Assembly (NCBI RefSeq): GCF_017569225.1 | Contig: NZ_CP071868.1 | Coordinates: 2,480,001-2,544,000 of the forward strand | From: Pengzhenrongella sicca | GTDB taxonomy: Bacteria; Actinomycetota; Actinomycetes; Actinomycetales; Cellulomonadaceae | Reading direction: 5' to 3' | DNA length: 64,000 nt | Shown: positions 59,741 to 64,000 of the stretch, piece after piece | How positions within the stretch are numbered: the first letter of the stretch is position 1 | How the letters are laid out: the number at the start of each line of letters is the position of its first letter | The notes under the pieces: generated by a model | Told to the model about the DNA's origin: nothing | The model's database searches: none | What the model saw: the letters and a program-made list of their open reading frames with translations, nothing else | Position numbers and translations under genes: made by a program

Positions 59741-61431
59741 CCGAGAATTCCACCCCCGCCACCGAGCCGGTCGAGGAGAACGCCCCCGCGGCGATCGTCC
59801 CCGACCAGGCCGCGCCGGCAGCGCCTGACGCGGTCGAGCAGCCCCCCGTCGAGGCCGCGGAGCCCGCTCCGGTCGAGCCCGAGCCGGCCGCACCTGCCGA
59901 GCCGGTCGCCGCCGAGCCGGTCGCTGCCGAGCCGGTCGCTGCCGAGCCGGTCGCTGCCGAGCCGGTCGCCGTCGAGCCCGAAACCACCGAGCCCGCCGCG
60001 CCGGCCGAGCCCGCCGCGGCCACGCCGCCGGCGCCGCGACCCGTCCCCCGCCCGGTCCCGCGGCCGATGCCGCGCGCCCCCCAGGCCCCGACCGCGCTCA
60101 CCGCGACGACCGACGGGCCCGCGCCGTCGGCGGCGATCCTCCCGCCGCTCGACACGGTCGCAGCGGCCGCCGCGACGGCGTTCGGCCGCGTCGACGAGGA
60201 CGGCACGGTCTACGTGCGCGAGGGCCAGGGCGAGACCGAGGCCGAGCGCAGTGTCGGGCAGTACCCCGGCGCGACGGCCGAGGAGGCGCTCGCGTTCTAC
60301 GTGCGCCGCTACCTGGACCTCAAGGCCAAGGTCGTGCTGTTCGAGGCGCGCCTGGCCGCGACGGACCTGCCGGTCAAGGAGATCGACCAGACGGTCGCCA
60401 AGCTGACCGAGGAGACCGCCGAGCCGGCCGCCGTCGGCGACCTCGCCGAGCTGCGCTCCCGCCTGGACGCGATCCGCACGATCGCGGCCGAGCGCCGCTC
60501 CGCGATGGAGGCCGAGCGCGCCGCCGCCAAGGAGGCCGCCGTCCTCGCGCGCACCGAGATCGTCGAGCAGGCCGAGAAGATCACGAGCACCGACCCCGAG
60601 CGCATCCAGTGGCGCCCGGCGGGAGAGCAGCTGCGCGTGCTGCTCGACCAGTGGAAGGAAGCCCAGCGGTCGGGCCCGCGGATCGACCGCCCCACGGAGG
60701 AGTCCCTCTGGAAGCGGTTCAGCCACGCCCGCACGTCCTTCGACCGCGAGCGGCGCCACTTCTTCGCCGAGCTCGAGACGCGCAACGCGGAGGCCCGCGC
60801 GGTGAAGGAAGCCCTCGTCGCCGAGGCGGAGCGCCTGTCCTCCAGCACCGACTTCGGCGGGACGGCCGCGGCCTACCGCGACCTCATGGCGCAGTGGAAG
60901 GCCGCCGGCCGCGCGAGCCGCAAGGACGACGACGCCCTGTGGGCCCGGTTCCGTGGCGCCCAGGACGCGTTCTTCGCGACCCGGGACGCCGCCGCCGCTC
61001 TGACAGACGGCGAGTTCAAGGCGAACCTCGAGGTCAAGGAGCAGCTGCTCGTCGAGGCCGAGCGCCTCGTGCCGATCAAGGACCTCGCGGCGGCGAAGGT
61101 CGTGCTCCGCGACATCCAGGAGCGGTGGGAGACGGCCGGCAAGGTGCCGCGCGGCGACGTGCAGCGGGTCGAGGCGCGACTGCGCGTCGTCGAGACCGCC
61201 ATCCGCGACGCCGACGCGTCCGCGTGGACCCGGGGCAACCCCGAGACCCGCGCGCGGGCCGAGGGCGCCGCGGCCCAGCTCGAGGCGGCCATCGCCGGCC
61301 TCGAGGCGGATCTCGCCGCCGCCCAGGCCGCCGGGAACCAGCGCAAGGTGACCGAGGCGCAGGCTGCCCTCGACACCCGCCGGTCGTGGCTCGAGCAGGT
61401 CCAGCGCGCGGCGGACGACCACCGCGCCTGA
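59737..61431 (+). CDS. DUF349 domain-containing protein
   Basis: 564 aa. Residues 1 to about 145 are an Ala/Glu/Pro-rich, disordered N-terminus with AEPVA repeats, followed by three DUF349 helical repeats (DQWKEAQRSGPRIDRPTEESLWKRF; AYRDLMAQWKAAGRASRKDDDALWARF; LRDIQERWETAGKVPRGDVQRVEARL) and a coiled coil. DUF349 proteins are conserved near relA in actinobacteria and of unknown role. GTG at 59737 overlaps the cyclophilin stop. Confidence 0.92.
   Translation: MTENSTPATEPVEENAPAAIVPDQAAPAAPDAVEQPPVEAAEPAPVEPEPAAPAEPVAAEPVAAEPVAAEPVAAEPVAVEPETTEPAAPAEPAAATPPAPRPVPRPVPRPMPRAPQAPTALTATTDGPAPSAAILPPLDTVAAAAATAFGRVDEDGTVYVREGQGETEAERSVGQYPGATAEEALAFYVRRYLDLKAKVVLFEARLAATDLPVKEIDQTVAKLTEETAEPAAVGDLAELRSRLDAIRTIAAERRSAMEAERAAAKEAAVLARTEIVEQAEKITSTDPERIQWRPAGEQLRVLLDQWKEAQRSGPRIDRPTEESLWKRFSHARTSFDRERRHFFAELETRNAEARAVKEALVAEAERLSSSTDFGGTAAAYRDLMAQWKAAGRASRKDDDALWARFRGAQDAFFATRDAAAALTDGEFKANLEVKEQLLVEAERLVPIKDLAAAKVVLRDIQERWETAGKVPRGDVQRVEARLRVVETAIRDADASAWTRGNPETRARAEGAAAQLEAAIAGLEADLAAAQAAGNQRKVTEAQAALDTRRSWLEQVQRAADDHRA
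59896..59970. repeat. Five 15-bp tandem repeats in the DUF349 gene
   Basis: GCCGAGCCGGTCGCC or GCCGAGCCGGTCGCT five times in a row, encoding Ala-Glu-Pro-Val-Ala repeats of the disordered N-terminus. In-frame length allows copy-number drift. Confidence 0.9.
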
Positions 61432-61530
61432 CGCACCACGCACCACCCGACCGCGCGCGCCCGCGGCCGAGCCCTCGTCCACAAGGGGGGCCGGCCGCGG
61501 GCGCACGCTCGTTGCGGGCGCGCGATGCTG

Positions 61531-61581
61531 GCGCGATGAGGATGCGGGCGCGATGAGGATGCAGGCGTGATGACGATGCAG
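61531..61581. repeat. Three 17-bp tandem repeats ending at a start codon
   Basis: GCGCGATGAGGATGCGG, GCGCGATGAGGATGCAG and GCGTGATGACGATGCAG lie back to back, then a partial unit whose ATG is the start of the next gene (61587). Each unit carries its own ATG in a different frame. Confidence 0.9.
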
Positions 61582-61586
61582 GCGCC

Positions 61587-62288
61587 ATGACCGCGCCGGC
61601 CGCGTCGGCACTGGGGTGGCTCGACGGTTCGCCGGCGACGATCCCCGAGGTCCTCGCCGTCCCCGACCTCGGCCCGATCGCCTGGCAGGCGCTGCTGCGC
61701 GACGGCGTGACGCGCCGCGTCTGGGGCGAGGTGGCGATCCCCGCGGACCGCGCGGAGACGCCGGCGGTCCGCGGGGCCGCCACCCGCCCGCTCGTGCCGC
61801 CGCGCGCCGTCGTCGGTCGGGCCGCCGCCGCGTGGGTGCACGCCGGCGGCCCCGCGCCGGACCGCATCGACGTGCTGGTGCGCCCGAGCGGGCGGCGGCC
61901 CGATCCCCACCCCCAGCGCTGCCCGCACGAGTGTGTCCTGCCGGCCGACGACGTCGTCGGCGTGGGGCCGGTCCGGGTCACCACCGTCGAGCGGACGGCC
62001 GTCGACATCGCCCGGTGGCTGCCCGCCCCCGCCGCCGTGCCCCTCCTCGAGCGACTGGCGCGCGACGCCGGGCTGCGGCCCGGCCACGCGCTCGGGCTGC
62101 TGGACGCGCTCGCCGGCCATCGCGGCCGGCGTGCGGCCAGGACCACGCTGCGCCAGCTGCACGAGGACCTCGAGCCGGGACCCCACCCGCGCCCGGCCGA
62201 GCCGACACGCGCCCGGACCGCCGCGGCGCGGCTCAGCCCAGCGTCACCTGGTTCGCGGCGTGCTCCGCGTCGGCCCGCGACCCCGTGA
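61587..62288 (+). CDS. AbiEi-like / DUF559-associated domain protein lacking the nuclease (function unknown)
   Basis: 233 aa. Middle portion [47 protein letters not shown] and the helical [30 protein letters not shown] match the central region of the DUF559 protein encoded at 44.4 kb, but no PD-(D/E)xK domain follows. The last 18 residues run over the 3' end of the convergent relA gene (56-bp overlap) and are probably not functional. Start at 61587 lies at the end of a tandem repeat. Could be a decayed or regulatory relative. Confidence 0.65.
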   Translation: MTAPAASALGWLDGSPATIPEVLAVPDLGPIAWQALLRDGVTRRVWGEVAIPADRAETPAVRGAATRPLVPPRAVVGRAAAAWVHAGGPAPDRIDVLVRPSGRRPDPHPQRCPHECVLPADDVVGVGPVRVTTVERTAVDIARWLPAPAAVPLLERLARDAGLRPGHALGLLDALAGHRGRRAARTTLRQLHEDLEPGPHPRPAEPTRARTAAARLSPASPGSRRAPRRPATP

Positions 62289-64000
62289 GGCGGTAGACGT
62301 CGAACACACCCTCGACCTTGCGCACCGCCGCGAGCACGGAGGCGAGGTGCCCGGGCTCGGCCATCTCGAACACGAACTTCGACAGGGCGACCCGTTCGCG
62401 CGACGTCGACACGCTCGCGGACAGGATGTTGACGTGCGAGTCCGACAGCACCCGGGTCACGTCCGACAGCAGGCGGCTGCGGTCGAGGGCCTCCACCTGG
62501 ATCTGGACCAGGAACATCGAGCTGCCGCCCTGGGTCCACTCGACGTCGACGATCCGCTCGGGCTGCGCGAGCAGGCCCTCGACGTTCACGCAGTCGGTGC
62601 GGTGCACGCTTACGCCGGCGCCGCGCGTCACGAAGCCCATGATCTTGTCGCCCGGCACGGGCGTGCAGCAGCGCGCGAGCTTGACCCACACGTCGTCGAC
62701 GCCCTTGACGACGACGCCGGGGTCGCCCGTGCGGACCCGACGCGAGTTGCGACCCGGCTGGGCCGTCTCGGCGAGATCCTCCTCGGCGCCCGGCTCGCCG
62801 CCCATCGACTGCACGAGCCGCTGGACCACCGTCGCGGCGGACACCTGCCCCTCGCCGATCGCGGCGTACAGCCCCGACACGTCCGAGTGGCGCATCTCGT
62901 TGGCGAGCGCGATGAGGGCCTCGTGCGACAGGAGCCGCTGGATCGGGAGGTTCTGCTTGCGCATCGCCTTGGCGATCGCCTCCTTGCCCTTCTCGATCGC
63001 CTCCTCGCGGCGCGACTTCGAGAACCACTGGCGGATCTTGTTGCGGGCCCGGGGGCTCTTGACGAACACGAGCCAGTCGCGGCTCGGGCTCGCGGACTCG
63101 GACTTCGAGGTGAGGACCTCGATGACGTCGCCGTTCTCGAGCGTCGAGTCGAGCGGCACGAGGCGCCCGTTCACGCGGGCCCCCATGGTGCGGTGGCCGA
63201 CCTCGGTGTGCACGGCGTAGGCGAAGTCGACCGGGGTCGAGCCGGCCGGCAGCGCCATGACGTCGCCCTTGGGCGTGAAGACGTAGCACTCGGCGCCGGC
63301 GATCTCGAACCGCAGCGAGTCCAGGAACTCCGACGGGTCCGCCGTCTCCTTCTGCCAGTCGACGAGCTGGCGGAGCCAGGCCATGTCGTTGCCCGCGGCG
63401 TCGGTGGTCGCGCCGTCCTTGGTCGACTCCTTGTACTTCCAGTGCGCCGCGACGCCGTACTCCGCGCGCCGGTGCATGTCGTGCGTGCGGATCTGGATCT
63501 CGACGGGCTTGCCGCCGGGGCCGATCACGGTCGTGTGCAGCGACTGGTAGAGGTTGAACTTCGGCATCGCGATGTAGTCCTTGAACCGGCCCGGGACCGG
63601 GTTCCACCGCGCGTGCAGCGCGCCGAGAGCGCCGTAGCAGTCCCGCACCGAGTCGACGAGGACGCGCACCCCGACGAGGTCGTAGATGTCGGCGAAGTCG
63701 CGCCCGCGCACGATCATCTTCTGGTAGATCGAGTAGTAGTGCTTGGGGCGCCCGGACACGACCGCCTTGATCTTCGCGGTGCGCAGGTCGGCGCCGACCT
63801 GCTCGCGCACGACCGCGAGGTACTCCTCGCGCGCCGGCGCCCGCTCGGACACCAGGTGCACGATCTCGTCGTAGACCTTCGGGTACAGGGTGACGAAGGA
63901 GAGGTCCTCGAGCTCCCACTTGATCGTGTTCATGCCGAGCCGGTGGGCCAGCGGAGCATAGATCTCGAGGGTCTCGCGGGCCTTGCGCTCGGCGGACTCA
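62233..64000 (-). CDS. relA: Bifunctional (p)ppGpp synthetase/hydrolase RelA/SpoT (5' end missing)
   Basis: The visible 588 codons start within the end of the HD domain ([19 protein letters not shown] at the window edge). Then the synthetase domain: [75 protein letters not shown] domain [29 protein letters not shown]; zinc-finger-like [19 protein letters not shown] domain at the C-terminus ([28 protein letters not shown]). Makes and degrades the stringent-response alarmone. The ATG at 63933 is internal to the domain and not the true start, which lies beyond 64000. Confidence 0.97.
   Translation of the reverse strand, partial: ESAERKARETLEIYAPLAHRLGMNTIKWELEDLSFVTLYPKVYDEIVHLVSERAPAREEYLAVVREQVGADLRTAKIKAVVSGRPKHYYSIYQKMIVRGRDFADIYDLVGVRVLVDSVRDCYGALGALHARWNPVPGRFKDYIAMPKFNLYQSLHTTVIGPGGKPVEIQIRTHDMHRRAEYGVAAHWKYKESTKDGATTDAAGNDMAWLRQLVDWQKETADPSEFLDSLRFEIAGAECYVFTPKGDVMALPAGSTPVDFAYAVHTEVGHRTMGARVNGRLVPLDSTLENGDVIEVLTSKSESASPSRDWLVFVKSPRARNKIRQWFSKSRREEAIEKGKEAIAKAMRKQNLPIQRLLSHEALIALANEMRHSDVSGLYAAIGEGQVSAATVVQRLVQSMGGEPGAEEDLAETAQPGRNSRRVRTGDPGVVVKGVDDVWVKLARCCTPVPGDKIMGFVTRGAGVSVHRTDCVNVEGLLAQPERIVDVEWTQGGSSMFLVQIQVEALDRSRLLSDVTRVLSDSHVNILSASVSTSRERVALSKFVFEMAEPGHLASVLAAVRKVEGVFDVYRLTGSRADAEHAANQVTLG

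Overview
The window is 64 kb of very G+C-rich chromosomal DNA from an actinobacterium. GTG starts and 4-bp GTGA/ATGA overlaps are frequent. Gene content and order (alaS, ruvX, mltG, aroE ... aroC; hisS, MBL hydrolase, cyclophilin, DUF349, relA) fit a Micrococcales lineage such as Cellulomonadaceae; the genus is inference only. I saw no rRNA or tRNA gene, CRISPR array, prophage or insertion sequence. Both ends cut a gene: fepB on the left and relA on the right.

Layout. 1-3.9 kb: FepBDGC-type ferric-siderophore ABC importer (+). 3.9-6.1 kb: phosphodiester glycosidase and a GT2-GtrA glycosyltransferase (+). 6.0-10.1 kb: a CoA-transferase (-) and a GntP-type permease (+), diverging from a 1.16-kb intergenic region that appears non-coding. 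10.3-13.8 kb: cytoplasmic GH92 mannosidase coupled to a GT4 glycosyltransferase (+). 13.9-24 kb: mixed single genes and small operons: DUF222-HNH protein, DUF1801, DHFR-like reductase, MmcQ, a sulfite-oxidase-like molybdoenzyme, a guanidinium exporter preceded by a guanidine-III riboswitch, DUF4287, a beta-hydroxyacid dehydrogenase, a cupin/gamma-carbonic-anhydrase pair and a TetR/SGNH-hydrolase pair.

23.6-43.3 kb is one long minus-strand block. From its 5' end it reads DUF948, DUF6167, alaS, ruvX, mltG, aroE, a coiled-coil surface protein, a complete monoderm type IV pilus locus (pilB, pilT, pilC, pilA, three minor-prepilin-like genes, pilD, pilM, pilN, pilO) and finally aroC. The pilus genes thus lie between two shikimate-pathway genes. 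PilB and PilT are the extension and retraction motors, PilC the platform, PilM/N/O the alignment complex, PilD the peptidase, PilA the major subunit. The three other prepilin-like proteins are likely tip or initiation components. The largest of them (477 aa) may be an adhesin.

43.4-64 kb is mostly housekeeping with small accessory genes: rpsD, a DUF559 nuclease gene framed by matching inverted repeats, rarA, an MMPL transporter, a flavin-dependent monooxygenase with its FMN reductase, aspS, a GMC oxidoreductase, an Rv2578c-type radical SAM protein, a GNAT acetyltransferase, hisS with an MBL hydrolase, a membrane-anchored cyclophilin with a DUF349 protein, a nuclease-less relative of the DUF559 protein, and relA. 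Short tandem and inverted repeats are scattered through the window, several lying in coding sequence or exactly at gene starts.
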